This document shows, piece after piece, positions 11,636 to 25,089 of a DNA stretch of 64,000 bases. This DNA is from Rhynchonema sp. JSB1_4 (Eukaryota; Nematoda; Chromadorea; Monhysterida; Xyalidae). The notes under the pieces are model-generated. The model was not told where the DNA came from, searched no databases, and saw only the letters and a program-made list of their open reading frames with translations. A program made the position numbers and the translations under genes. The stretch is from positions 1 through 64,000 of the forward strand of contig JASAMV010001991.1 of assembly GCA_030248065.1 (NCBI GenBank), given 5' to 3'. The first letter of the stretch is position 1. Every line of letters starts with the position of its first letter.

Positions 11636-12178
11636 ACAGTGCAAATAAATAATCGTTGCGTATGCATAAGTGGTAAAAATTGCACAAAATTGATAATAGC
11701 TATAGTAGTGAGTGCGTGAGCGATTCCGCGTCTGTTAGCCGGACCCGGAACCAACCAAAATGTGGTTTCTAGGCCATCCTGGTTGATGAAAATTCAAAAG
11801 TGCAATGGCGCCGAAGATTTCCATCAAAAACCATTTCCTACACAGACCTCTCCATAACCATGCAATAGGTACATATACTGTATGTGATTGTGCCAGAACT
11901 GTAAATGTGATGATCACCTTTATAAAGTTGCACCCATGCGTGATCCCAATTCCAAGCCCCATTCGAGAGGTTACATATGTAATACATGGAAACCGAACGA
12001 TAGAAGCGTTCATCCAAACTAAATTTGTCTCAACTTTTAAAAGGAAATTTGTTTCAAAAGGAAAGGCTTTTCGAATTACGTACCTATACGTACAGTATGT
12101 TGGGGCCAGGGGCGCCACAAGTGGAAAACTCCGGTGCGATACTAATCCATTCCAAAACTGTGCATCCAGAACAATTGT

Positions 12179-15100
12179 CTACTGCAGCAATTTCTGGAAG
12201 CACTTATGACAGTAGGGTTTGCTTTCGTGCTCCTTGAAGGTGCCCTTGTTGAGCTCGTGCCGACAGAATGTGCAGACGAAATGTTCGGGATGGAATTTCT
12301 TCTCCATCGCCGTCACACAACGGCCCGATATCGGTTTGGTGCACTGGGCGCACAACGTGCCCCGCTTGGCGTGGTAATGCTGCTCACATAAAGGCATGTG
12401 CTCGTATTCGTAGAACGTGCCCCGATCGAACTTGGCGTGACACTCCTGGACATCGGTGGTGAACGGCATTTATGTGGCAATTTAGTGTCGATAATAAAGG
12501 CAAACTGAACGAAAGGTTGAAACACTCTATGCGTTACACGCAAATTTAATGACCCAGTGAAATGTAAAACCATAGAAAACACGAAATCTAAACATATTCC
12601 GGTTCTGATATAATCTCCCATAATCCTAACGTCAGAGCACAGTGCCAACCGTTACAGAATCATTTAAGTTTAGCTCGAAACGGATGACGAGTGCAAAGTG
12701 ATAAAAGTACAGAAGATGGTGCAAGTGCTGGGTGAGAGCCAGATTAGAGTTTCCATAACGTTGGCACAAAAAATTAGTGCACCAGTTTATTCCAGTTTAT
12801 TCTTCTGAGACAATGAATTCCGAAATCAAACAGTTGCCAAAATTATGGAATTGGGAACGACGGTCTGGCTCCTATGAATGTGCTTGGTGCAGAAAGAGAG
12901 AGTGCTGAAAGGATAAGAAACAGAAGGGAATTCAATATACTGTAGAAATGAAACAGAAAGCACACGAATGACTAGAAAAGGGGGTGAGAATGAGAGCAAA
13001 ATGGTCAAGGAAGCGCGGAAAACGTAGCAAAATATCATGATTTTGGCCGTCGTCGTTGTTGTGCGTGTGCTGCGCTGCTTGACACGGAATCTGTCTTCAT
13101 TTCAGTTGGAAAAATTCTCAATTTACTGTTTTTTTGCGTTCTGCTAGATATTCTCATAATGTCATATTACTACAATGCTTTTCATCCGAGGGTTATGAAT
13201 TTTTAAGATCGTGCAGCGGTCATTGTAATGTTTGGGCAAGAACGCCAGAGTTGACTCCCAATATAAATAGGTATACCTATAACAACCTTGCGTCACTAAT
13301 TCGTGAATATACAGTAAGCTGTTGTTTCAACACTCAAGCATGATAATCCCTTGATGTAGCCAGGTAACATTTAACTCATGCAGACGCACGCAACCGCACC
13401 GAAAAGCCACACCACACAAACAGAAAAAACGGGGTTGAAATTTTTTAAAAGCTTCGGTTGTTCAGGCATCAGTTGAAGTTCTGCGACGTTAACCAACACA
13501 AACCCACACGCACAACCACGACCATTGCGGGATATGGGACTTATCGTAACGTAGGTGAGACAAGTGCGTATTGATGCACGTTTGCGCACTTTTCCAATGA
13601 TTTAGCATTGTGCATGTCAACGTATCTCAACTACGGTACAATTAGCCTGTTATGGGATGGATAGATTCTCGGTGCTTCTCTATATTCCTAATCGGTACAA
13701 ATCACTAAAGTTTAGCGAGCTTTTAAACCATGTGTTTTCAAGCACTAAGAAGGATTGTTTTCAAATTATTTTTGCGCAGTGTGTGAATTCTAAAAAAGGG
13801 TGTGCACTCGCATGCAAAGTAGTGGACAAAAAATGGACATAACAATACCGAACAGTGAAAATTATGTAAAATGTGACTGGCAGAAAACACAAGCGACATA
13901 AAAAATGGAACAGAACGGAGCAGCCAAAGACAGAGACATGCAGAAAAATAAGAACTGAATCATGCAGTGCTGAGGAGATTAATCGCCGGCCCTGAGATCA
14001 AGCCTATCGTGCATGCCTAAAATGCCTAAGAATACACGTGAACGCACCTGACAAACAAAGCACTCCGGATGCCAGTGTGTGTTGAGCGCTGTGATGAACG
14101 TACTTTGAATGGCTCGTTTGCAGCCGCGACAACGTGGGGCGAACATGGCGAAATAGTCCTGGCGGCAGTAGGCTTTGCCTGAAACAGCAAGCTCGACGCA
14201 TGTGAAACATCATCGTATGGTTTGAGCTGAATCAAGCAGCACGCATCGGATGCGACATAAAGTAAACGAAGTGTTGTGTCAATTCGTTAATCGGATCACA
14301 TGTGGTTCACACCAGTCCTGATCCGTGACTTTAAAATTGGAATTTTCAACATTTAATTTGACATTTCCGGCGCGAAGTTGTGACCAATCCAGTCACTGAC
14401 TTTGTTATGTATCGCACCCCCAAGCCTGCCATGTAAACACCGACCGTCTCTTTCGTGGAATCCGTCCTCCCCAAAATCTCGGCCGCAATGCGCACAGAAG
14501 AAGTGGTCGATGTGCCAAGTCTTATCAAGCGCGGTCACACATTTCTGAAACATTAAAAACGGATGACATTTTTTCACAGTGTGCACTTGTTGATCTGTTG
14601 ATGATGAATGGTGCTGCTTACATCCTTGATGGGTCCATTGCAATAGGCGCAGCGTGGCGAGAATAGATTGTGATAATCGGCCTCGCAATACGCCTTGCCG
14701 CTTCGCTCAAAGAAATTGCGATGACCCAACTCCTCGCCACAGTGGCAACAGACAAAATGCTCCGGATGCCACATACGACCAAGCGCGATTATTACCTGCA
14801 GTTGGTGGCGATTTTGACAGAAAAAACTTTGCAACTCACAAAAAATACATACATAAATATTTGTAATGATATGAGTCGAACTGAGCTTCAAAGCAGACCT
14901 GTCCAATAATGGTCTTTCCACATGCGGTGCAGTCTCCCTTGGGTATTGTGTTGATGCCGTGCTTGGTCATGTCCGACTGCAGCGTGCCCAACATCGAATC
15001 CAGCTCGCTCTGTTGCATCGCTGGTGACTGAATAGACTCAGAAAGGAGATGACTCAGGCATAAATGTCACAAAAATGATTTCAATGAGAATACATTGTGA

Positions 15101-18100
15101 GTGATAGTAACAACGGTGGTCATCCGATGGGTAAAGGTAAATGACTGAGACCGAGCTTCGCATCATGAGAGGCGATGTATATCAAACTTAGTGATAGTTC
15201 CGGTTCGGTTATGCCTTGGAGGTGTGACTTTTTTTGCATTTTAAGGCTATTTCTGGATTTGATAAGCACACTAAGTTCGATCAGCGTAAAGGTTCCTAAC
15301 GGACTTAATAGTTCTTCAAATAAACTTTTTTACAATGGTCGAAGTTAATAAATCTCGACATGTGAAATCCAACCTGTGATCTAGCTCTGGCCCTTTGAGG
15401 CGATGGTGTGCGTGTGCGTTTGCTGAGTGTCTGTAATCGTTCGTCTGGTGTGGTCGTGGCGCGCTTTGACCACGTGTACGCAATCTCACCACTGGGCGAC
15501 ACGGATTTTTGAATCTGGATGCAAATGATGATGTTCTATTCGGATTACGTTGAATTCGACGACTTTAGGGGATCAAACGGTTATGGTGGATAAGAAATGG
15601 CACAGAACCCCGGTGTGAATTCATTTTTGGGCATATCATTGACATGAGAAACAAAAACTGCTGCATGCCACCTGCCAGCAGAAAGGGACAACCAACGAAA
15701 GCTTCGGTCAATCACTGCCGATTACTGTTCAAATGCCGGTACTGTATTGGGAAGGACGGAGAGGCAAAACTCAGCTAGAGCATGTCCACGATACCATATG
15801 CCTACATTACTTCCCAAAAAGTATTTATTTGAATTTATCAAAAGTGGCAACCCCGCATTGGTACATGTTGTATTAGTGTACACGTAACATCCTGTACCTG
15901 TACTCCTTTGAAGTCGGCCAATGATCCCATCAACGAGTCGAGATTGCGCACTGCCGAATAGGTCGACGCGCTTGACTCGACCGTCACCTGACTCGCACCA
16001 CGTTTGCCCGGAGATAGACTGCAACGATTGTATATTGCGCGTGAAACATCACGGCAAACTTAGTATACTTTATGATGGCTTGTAGATCAAAACAGGGAAT
16101 CAGAGTGAAGGCGTGTCAAGTCAGAGCCGAATGAGAAAATAAACGTCTTTCTTGGATTGTTGGTCCAAAGTTTATGGCATTCGTGCATATAGGCGTACAG
16201 TTTAATGCCATTCGCAGTAAATCGAAAGCAATTGTTTGTGTCTGTCATGCGGTGTCCATTGATAACCCTCGAGCGCTCCAACAACAAAAAACCATCCTTC
16301 AAATGAAACATCATCACATGTGTGTACCTTTGGTCGTGGTGCGTGTGTCTGTGCTCGACACGTCCGTTCAAATGACTGACGGCGCCGTCCAATTCGGTCA
16401 ACAAACTCTCAACGGTCGGTCGTTCAAGTGTGCCGCTGCGATGGGGCGGCAATGCGGGCGGCTGCTGACGGTGGGCGATATGCGCGAGCGCGATTGCACC
16501 TGCGATTGATGCAATAGGACAATCAAATACGATGTTAAATTTATAGCATAGGATCAGTCTTGGTCTTCGAGCTTTCTGTATACATACAAAAAGTACATGT
16601 AGAATATTTTAAAATTTACTGATGCAACAACTATACTATTGGTGTATTGATATATGTACATATGTAGCAGTAATTTTGACCAGAGACGATCCCACATTCA
16701 AGATGCAGTACTTTGGCAACAGTAAATCTCTTTAATATCTTTTATTCAAGCATTGCTGGGACCAAGCCAGATCCAATCAGTAAGTGATATCGGACTATAG
16801 GATAACGGCGCACCGGTTCGTACAATTATAACCCAAGCTTGGGGACGCAGCACAACCCAGACACTGTTCTACAATGGCCTGAATATATCAGGTTCTGATA
16901 AAATGTCAAGGAACAATTATTGTTGAAAACGTTGCTCCTTCATGAGACAGTGGTACATACATACAACATGTTTGGAATTTCCTGTGGTTCAAATGCCACG
17001 ATAACAATAACGGTCATTCGTTACACCTTATATTTTGCACAATATAAACTTCTTACGGTTGTTGGAAAGAGGAAGACGATTGTTAGTGGAGCAGTGACAT
17101 ACGGTTAGGAGGCGGCGGTAGTTATGCACCACAATACACGCTAAACAGCCACTATCACAGGGCTTGAGATGTCAAATTAGCGGGTGCCACCAGGCAAGCC
17201 CAAAATGCAATTCTATGGACCTTGCACCCACAAATCACAATCTGCGGTGCAAGCACAGCTGCAAGGCTACTATAATCCAGTTTCACTTGGCTGCACTTGA
17301 ATTGTGTTTAGAGACGTGCACCGATGATGTGAAAATTTCAGGTAAGTTGGGCAGTACCAATGGGTGAAATTTGTTGCGCTACCAAACGGCTGCAGTTTAC
17401 TCGCAGGTTAGTACAACTTGCAAGACGCAAAAATTAGGTTGAGAACATACAACTGAGGGTCTTGGACTGGGCAAGTGAAGATTCTGAAAGCCGGTTTTTG
17501 TGCCACGCACCAGACAAAGAAAATAAGCCCATGCCAAACGAATTGATATGAGCTGTTGGTGATTCTACTTTTTACAGCGGCACAAAAAACGCAAGCTGCA
17601 TCTGGAGTGGTTTTGTACGTGTTTTTATCTCTGTGTGTCTGGGAAACGGTTGGTAAAAATGTTTGTAACGAAATAAAACATTGTGTGCAATGATCGAACA
17701 ATATACAGCCAGTGTTAAAAGGGCTACCGCATTACATTTTTCCGGGAAAACAACAGCAAAGAGAACAGCGGCGAATGGCAAACGCACGGGCTCTTTCATT
17801 TTGCACGCCAGCACGTTATCTATGTATTTATACAGTACTCGGGCATTGGTCACAAAAATCAATTTATTCTATTTTTGGCGGCAAACGAACTCTGTAAACA
17901 GCAATGGAAAGACCGCAGTCAGTTTCGTAAACATACCCAATGAGCATACCAGCACAAACCCATTTTTATTTATTTGCAGGTGTATGTTTATGCTGAAAAG
18001 GGAGACAACATCTGTGATTAACGTTGTGAAAAACGACCGATTGTGTTGAGTATCCCGAAAGGACAGTTTGCTGACAAGCGCTTGGGGATGGTTGTGCACA

Positions 18101-19555
18101 AAAGAATACGATATTCAAGGTTAAGAATGAAAAGAGTGGCACTTATTGCAGATTTGAATGAGTAGGTTGTTTTACAGTTGGAAGTGTAAATTTATTTCAT
18201 TGTTGAAACTCGACTGCTGTTTTGTTGAAATTGATTGTTTTGTAAATGTGGATGAGGCTTGTCGAGCCATTATGAGCAGCATTCATGCAAATTGAGTGTA
18301 TAACAGGTGACCGATGAGACAACACTGATCAAATTAGTCACAAAAAAGAAAAAAGGATGCACAAGAATTTGAAGAAATAAATTGGATTGGCGCTCACCTT
18401 TGCCAGGCTGTGTGGACGCAGGTCTGCTCCTCCTCTGCGTGTCATAGTCATCCAACAACTGCTCCAGGTCTTCCAACCCAGTACCATGTACACTTCGAGT
18501 GGTCGTCATTGCCCTTGTGCTGGTCACGTGACCGTTATCGTTGACCTGGTTCACACGAAGTGTTTGCTCCTCATAAATTGGCTGAAAAAAATGGCTGCAT
18601 ATTCAGACAGGAATCACAAGTTTGTGAGTGAGTGAGTTCAGCCTTGATACATCTATGCGCACAAGACATAAAGAATCATCAAATCAATCCTTCCCACCCC
18701 ACCCCTTCAAAACAAAAAACCCCCCCAAACCCCTCCCCCACACCACCCCCCCCCCCCCCCCCCCCCTCCAAAAAAAAAAACCAAACATACATGTGTGCAA
18801 CGCTGCAGAGGAACAGCCAAGACACGATGGCAACTGTGTCTGTAAACGCAGTGTCTGACTGTGCCATCGAATTCACGTTCTTATCACAAAATTGACTCGA
18901 CACCCAATGAAGAACAAAAGTCGTATATTCTCTTCCATGGTTGCGCTGCTCCAATCTCAACCTCCTGAGGTATGTACAGCATGCACCAAGAAGGGAATAT
19001 GGGTATGTATGTAGGTACCTACCCTATTTGTGAGGATATGTTCGGGGCCCTCGATTTTTTAAAACTATAAAGAATATTCACAATATTGAGTGGTAATTTG
19101 GAAAGCTGACGGCAGGACCAAAATACAGGTCACAAACTTTCACAACAAGGAAGGTATGCCGTATGTAACCCTGATTGGCCAAGAGAACATCAGCTTGCCT
19201 CTTTGTCAGTCTCGTCTTCGGCACTCGCTTCGTGTCGGGCTCCGTTCAGCACAACACCCTGATTATCAAGGTGATCGTGTCCGTTGCGTCTTGGCTCGTC
19301 GCTCTCTGATTGGTCGCTAGTCTCGGCCTGTGCCCCAACTTCACCAGTACCCACTCCTGATGACGTCAAATGCGAGCGCTTCAACTGCGCGGTCGTCGTG
19401 TGCAGGTCGCTGAGCAGCGATTCTGGAAAAATTATAGTTTTTCAGAACACTGTCAAAATTATTTGGAAATAGAAGAATATTATTGACAATTTTTGCAATG
19501 AATTTGTTCTACCCTTCGCTGTCTGCAACGACGCCTTCAATTTCCGGTACGTCAT
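12179..19555 (-). CDS. pxl-1: Paxillin (LD-motif and LIM-domain focal adhesion adaptor), 11 exons
   Basis: Exons on the minus strand: 19555-19513, 19422-19199, 18581-18398, 16499-16328, 16018-15898, 15514-15374, 15027-14899, 14795-14622, 14544-14445, 14178-14048 and 12445-12179. Phase is kept at all ten junctions, giving about 561 residues, the usual size. Five LD motifs are visible: about 15-27 (SLLSDL), 125-136 ([12 protein letters not shown]), 181-193 (SLLTELDG), 233-245 ([12 protein letters not shown]) and 303-314 (LDSMLGTL). Four LIM domains follow (about 328-555), with paired CxxC/HxxC zinc ligands ([42 protein letters not shown]), ending [13 protein letters not shown]. Paxillin links integrins to actin at focal adhesions and muscle attachments. 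The first coding exon is small (MTYRKL...) and supported only by phase. Intron 2 appears to have a GC donor (GAG/GCAAGC at 19199/19198). Introns 4 and 9 contain the TGATGTTTCA motif. The symbol is the nematode name for this family. Confidence 0.93.
12470..14040. other. Paxillin intron 10, nothing recognised inside
   Basis: This 1.6 kb intron lies between the third-LIM exon and the last exon. Short open frames on both strands have no domain. I see no terminal repeats or RNA gene. It is listed so the gap is explained. Confidence 0.5.
16500..18397. other. Paxillin intron 3, nothing recognised inside
   Basis: A 1.9 kb intron between LD-motif exons 3 and 4. It has open frames of up to about 120 codons on both strands (for example around 17700-18050) without recognisable domains or paired splice sites. 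No transposon ends are evident. Confidence 0.45.
18674..18791 (+). repeat. G-free low-complexity tract with poly-C run in paxillin intron 2
   Basis: 118 consecutive plus-strand bases contain no G. The core is C-rich with an uninterrupted run of about 20 C (around 18746-18766) followed by about 11 A. On the paxillin-sense strand this is a poly-G/T tract. It lies in intron 2 of paxillin. It makes long Pro-rich and Gly-rich open frames that should not be read as proteins. Confidence 0.8.
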
Positions 19556-20676
19556 GTTGCGGGTTAGGCGTGCGAGCTGTGCTCCCAGGATTGTTCTAGA
19601 CGAGATCGCTGGTCTACACCGCATGAAACCAAAAAACACATACTGCCACAGAAAACTTCACTCAATTCATCACCTGTGGTGGATTTGCAAACCAGACTAC
19701 ATTAGGTTGAAGGAAGATCAGCGTGAACTATAAAAGTTGTCCCAGACAAAAATGTGATAAAAGGAAACCTTCTTCGAAACCTTTCAACGGAAAAAATCGA
19801 AAGGCACACGTGGAAGACTGTGGCTATGTAAGGTAATCCCAGTGGCCAGACCTGTGCCGATGGTAGTACTTCGTGTATGTACCTACATCGTGTATCAATA
19901 TGAAATCTCACGAACTTTATAATCCATCCAACTAAGCTATAGAGAGCTGAAAGGTTGTGCACAGCGCAATGCCAAAACCGACCAAAAAACGCGCCAGCCG
20001 TGCAAATCGCAGCGGCAAAAAGTGCCTGCACACCAGATGCTGTATTGCTCTCAATCTCAAAGCATGCTGGCTGGCGTTGGCATATTTCATTGTCAAACAA
20101 AAGCACGCGACGCAAACTTTCAATTGGGAGCCTTGTTCGAAAACTTGAGACTCGAATTTGGAACCCGGCATTGAGTAGCGCAAATGGGCGTGCCGAGATT
20201 ACCGAGGTGACATTAATGTTTAAAAAAGTCTCAACTTCTACTTTTGGCTACCTAATTTTCACCAAAGTGTACGAAAATCCCATCGCTCAGCCTGCCAGCA
20301 TACGGCATCTATCTGAGCAGTTGTCAGCACCTCAGCGCACACGGGTGGCAGCTGGCTGGCCGCTAAAACGTACCAGCGGAACTTTTCACTGCCGGCTTTG
20401 CTCAGCCACTAAGGAACTTTAACGTTATTGCGTAGATGAGCTAATGCCGTTACGTAACCTCTGGTAATGGAATGATTCGTGTCCCGGTTGTGCCAAATTC
20501 AGAGGCTTCACATGCTTGAGGACAGCGGATGTTTTAAACATTGACTGAGATCTGGTGTACAGAATGTACCAAAACGGCCTCAAAACATACAGAATATCAG
20601 CTAATCTAGTGGGTCACGGTCGCGTAAACAACTGTACGGGGGCACTAAATCAACTAGCGCCCGGCCAAGCTCGCAC

Positions 20677-21325
20677 CAAGTATGTACCAAGCGTTGGCCA
20701 CAACAAGCAAGAACGAGACAGCAACCCTGCAGGCGGTAAGTCAGGTTTTGTCTCCGCCACAAAAACTTTGTCACAAAGGTTACATGGTTAAGACAAAAGA
20801 AGTCTGAATTGCGCTCCAGCTGAGTGCAAAGAAGAAACGTTTTACATACCTTGAATTTGAGTGCATTCCTATGTTCCCGTGGGTGGCTGAGACCACCGCT
20901 GACGAAAAACAATGGGACTCATTTCTATATTCGGTGCTGAAGTGTAAAACTGAACACGCAAAACCATTACATTGCGGCGCCAATGGAAACCAGAAGAATC
21001 CCAATGCGACACATTCAGTAAAATTGTGTCAGGTTTTGAATATGTACGTCAACAAATCAAAGTCGCAAAGTGAAAATCTTTTTTACCAATAATATTTTCG
21101 GGGATTTTTCGCGTAGGAAGTGTTTGAGACCCAAATGATCATTTCCTTATTTTTGAACAGTGTGTTTAAAAAACTATACTTGCAATTTTGTTTGGTTAAT
21201 TTTGCAAGTTTATTTTGTTAAAATTGCACGTTAACGAGGCAATAAATTGCGCATTTCCACTCACCAAGTTGTCCTCTAGCCGCATTAATGAGCGTGTTTC
21301 TCACTTCGGGCACTGTTGTCGGCAT
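20677..21325 (-). CDS. Membrane-protein gene, first three exons (partial)
   Basis: Exons on the minus strand: 21325-21265 (starts with ATG, MPTTVPEVRN), 20949-20850 and 20726-20677. The donors GTGAGTG and GTATGT are strong and phase is kept at both junctions. The third exon encodes a clear hydrophobic segment (VAVSFLLVVANAWYIL), so the product is probably membrane-anchored, with an N-glycosylation site (NES) just before. Downstream exons should lie between 20670 and 19700 on the same strand; a long hydrophobic open frame at 20115-19702 is a candidate, but I could not find an in-phase junction. The gene would end close upstream of paxillin, head-to-tail. No family recognised. Confidence 0.5.
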
Positions 21326-21329
21326 GACG

Positions 21330-22768
21330 CTTCGGGAATTAATGGACCAAAAGGATTTCCGAAATCACAGCATTCAGACACGCAAATGCGAAAGATGGGA
21401 GCAATTTATGTAAATATTAGATTTGAAAATGAAAATACTATGCAGAAATACTGCCAACGGCTTCATTTTGAGAACAAAAGCTCATATAATGTAAGGGAAG
21501 AAGCCAGCCTGACAGACAAAGCAGTCAGAAAAGGGACTGAAAGAGCTTGATAGAAACGGTGCCCGTTTATGAGCTATGATGGCTATCAGGGGTCATGTCG
21601 TTGACATCACAAATGAGACAGAAAGTCCAGGGTGTTTCTCCCTTATCAACGATTTGTGCACAGAATGCATATGGCAACAAGGCATTATTGTCGCATCTCC
21701 TTGATCCAGAGAACAAAGGTCAGATATGGTGGTGCCTGCCAAGACAAGCATCTTGCGGAATATGTGTGTGTATGCAGACAGAACAGAAGCAGCACTCACA
21801 CAAGGGAACAGAAGCGAAGACAAGGCCATCACTTCTTCACATTAGACACACACAAAACAATTGATGCAGCTCAGAGTCGCTGTTCGGATTTGGACAGCTA
21901 TGGTGAAAATCTGTCACTCTCCCGGGACAGAACAAACTGTCGCTGTGTTATTCTTAATTTCTGACCCATATTATTTCTGAAAGTGCGCAATTTCTGCTGG
22001 ATGGAGCAAAAGCGGCTGTTCATCTGGCCAACGCATATTAGTCAGCTCATTACATGAAGTACAATGTAAGCAAACAGGCACGGCAAAGATTTAGTGGCGG
22101 TTTATGCGCCTCTATTACATCCTTTGCATTTGCAGATGTGGAACCCTTCGGATTTGGACGAGTGATAATTTCAGCGAACTCAATGAGGCCAAATTTCTTC
22201 CAACCAACTTGCAGCAACATTTGCTCTACTTCGTTCCCATCGTGCAACCAATGCTTTCACTGTGCTCATTATCCTGCGTACGAATTGTGGGACGCATGGA
22301 TCAGCAAGTGACAATAAATTTTTATAATAAGTTTACAAGTTTTTTTAATCCAGTCCATACCCTTTGTGCGGCATATATCGCATTCACAGCGTCGCACCCA
22401 AATGTCCTGCGATTCACTCAGCAGGCGACTGCACAAACTGACCGTCGATTTGGACTTCCATCGCGCTGATGACATTTTTGCGTGCCGCCCAACAATTTTG
22501 AATAATTAGATGTTTTGTCAACGCGACAATGTGTTTTGCTACGTGATGTCCGTCATAAATTTAGGCTGTAGAGGGCTGCTTATGCACGTAAGAATCACAA
22601 AACCTACTGAAAATATTAATTTCTATGTATTCTTCGATGAGATTGCATGCGAGTGTGACCATGGCCAATCTAAGCTCAGTAAACAAGCTCGGTGACATAA
22701 GATTTCTACAAACATACATACTGTGTGTATGTATAGTTCTTCACAGAAACACTAAACTGAAATTGTGC
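21330..22768. other. Unresolved, possibly coding
   Basis: A plus-strand acceptor-like TTTGCAG at about 22134 precedes about 175 bp open in two plus frames and one minus frame (22135-22310). I cannot decide which, if any, is real, and found no in-phase partner exon. The rest looks intergenic. Confidence 0.25.
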
Positions 22769-23842
22769 TTAAAGCTGCTGGTCAACAACCCATCGACCTC
22801 GCTTAATCTTGGGGGCAGTGCACATTAAGAAAGGTGGGATATCGTGTTACTCGACTCTGACTTGGAGAGTCGATTCGCTGCTTCCTGATGTTTCACGGCC
22901 AGGTTGAAGTTTGCCCCTCAGTGAAAAAATGCAAAAGTTATGCCGGCTTCCCGTGGAAAGCACAATTCACGGCGACGTTTTAGAATTTCAGAATATCAAG
23001 CACCAACGTTTGCTTCATCAGTATGATATACAGCTTTGCAGGAAACAGCTTGTATCCTGAAGGAGAAGTTATTTAGTTCCAAAAACCTGGTGTTTTTTGG
23101 TCACCGTTTTCTTCGCCGATAATTTTAAGCATCTGCGATTGACCAGCAAATGTGTTGATCGGACACAAAAATCCTTTAATTACTGTGTACATAACCTGTG
23201 CTTTTGAGTTCTCTGCACCAAACACAGCTAATACAATAATTCGGACAACATGCGCAAGTCGGTCATTATGAGCGCGCGCGCTCAAAAATAACGTGCAGAT
23301 TCGAGCACTCAAAAATGTTTTGTCTTTTTGGGGTCACGCACGCCCATAATGACCGACTTACGCATGTTGTCCGAATTATTGCGTTAGCTGTATTTGGTGC
23401 AAAGAACTCAAAAGCACAGGTTATGTACACAGTAATTAGGATTTTTGTGTCCGATCCACACATTTGCTGGTCAATCACAGATGCTTAAAATTATCGGCGA
23501 AGAAAACGGTGACCAAAAAACACCAGGTTTTTGGAACTAAATGACTTCTCCTTCAGGATACAAGCTGTTTCCTGCAAAGCTGTATATCATACTGATGAAA
23601 CAAACGTTGGTGCTTGATATACTGAAATTATTAAACGTTGCAGCGAATTGTCTTTTCCACGGAAACCCGGCATAATTTTTGCATTTTTTCACTGGGACAA
23701 CCTTCAACCCGGCCGTGAAACATCAGGAAGCAACCAATCGACTCCCCAAGTCAGGGTCGAGTAACACGATATTCCACCTTTGTTCAGGTGCACTGCCCCC
23801 AAGATTAAACGAAGTCGATGGGTTGTTGACCAGCACCTTTAA
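22769..23842. mobile_element. TTAA-flanked foldback element, family 2
   Basis: TTAA lies at both ends (22769-22772 and 23839-23842). The two halves are reverse complements for almost their whole length, about 500 bp each, starting AGCTGCTGGTCAACAACCCA, around a small unpaired centre near 23280-23330. Local differences (about 5-8 percent by eye, plus small gaps) show the arms have diverged. There is no coding capacity. It is unrelated in sequence to the 1.66 kb family but shares the TTAAAG start. Confidence 0.88.
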
Positions 23843-25085
23843 CGTGCGTGGCCCACTTGCTTTCCTAAAGCATCCTCCAAACATAAACAAACCCATTTTC
23901 TCTGTAGTATCATAAGCTTCTTTCACACGCACAGGCTTGTCAAAAACGTTTAGTACCCAGGTCCAACATATGTTTGGGAGTTTTTTCGTACCGATTCTGC
24001 TGTATAACGCGGTGGGTGTTGGAAAAGTTATGCGCCCAAAATAAAAAAGTACCGGTGGCACAAATGCGAGAAACTACGCAAACCGACCGCGACCTATCCA
24101 TAATTTGAAATTCCATTTCAGCACGTTGTCGGCACGCCAAATGTGTCAGATCAAATGGCATGTGCACGGATGGAAACAGACAGATTGGGCTTGTTTATGG
24201 GATGAGTGGGATAAAACAGCGAGAGAGAAAAAGGAAGCAACGCCGAATACAGCCACTGTTGCAGGTTCGTTTGAAGAGACACATCCATACGTAATGTTGC
24301 AAAATGAGTCCGCTTTATTCATCGCTCTTTTATCTGGCTTTGCCGAGTGGAAAATAATCGGGTTCCATTTTAGCCATTACGAAGGGGTGGTGAACCAGCT
24401 GGGATCAGGGAACATAAAAACGGTACCATGAAATTTTGTGCATTAACGACAGGAATTCGAAGCAAACGCGCGCCTGTAATAAACAGCAAGGCGCGCATGT
24501 AAAAAAGTTTTTATCATCCCGAAAGCATGACCATGGGGCATCCGAGCGCTGCCAAGTGGAAAATTTTTAATCACATTAGAAAGCCTGCTAAAAGACGCAA
24601 AATTTACGGTTTTCTGCCAATGCGTAGGCCGTATTCACATTCAGGCAGTGAATGCGACAAAAGCACAACCAAAGATTTTGAACAACCCGACTTACCGAAG
24701 TCTTCTTCCATGTCCAGGTGCGATGTCACGTGAAGTAATGTTAGAAATTTATAAGTTTGAGCAATTAATCTGGAACATCAATTCTGAATGAGTTCTGTTG
24801 AAAATAAAATACGTCAGCAAAGCACAAACGCTGCTGAAGTGCTATGTTGCAAAAAAATCACGTGTTCTAAAATTTATTAGCAGAAAAAAGAAAGTAATAT
24901 GTGGGTGCAAGGCAACAGGCAACCATTGCGCAAAATTACCGATAAGAACGGGACCACTAACCTACAGAATCAGTTGCAGGTGCAGTTCAAGATATTTTGC
25001 ACGGACGCAAAAAAACAATGAATCACATTGCAATAGCATGGCTGGTTGGTTGGTGAGTAAACACGCGTGAAATACATGTAGCGAA
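23843..25085. other. Intergenic, nothing firmly recognised
   Basis: A plus-strand open frame at 24105-24431 and others of 60-90 codons have no domain and no convincing splice sites. GCGCGC-rich palindromic patches occur near 24470-24500. No gene is called. Confidence 0.3.
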
Positions 25086-25089
25086 GTGG

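Noticed and set aside
18679..18960. Minus-strand Gly-rich open frame
   Set aside because: It reads the poly-C/G-free tract in paxillin intron 2 and has no other support.
19702..20115. 137-codon hydrophobic minus-strand frame as a separate gene
   Set aside because: No start or matching splice sites could be fixed. Noted only as a possible downstream exon of the 20677-21325 gene.
22104..22311. Plus-strand exon after TTTGCAG
   Set aside because: Two plus frames and one minus frame are open at once and no partner exon keeps phase.
24105..24431. 108-codon plus-strand frame
   Set aside because: No domain, no signal peptide, no splice partner; composition does not differ from its flanks.
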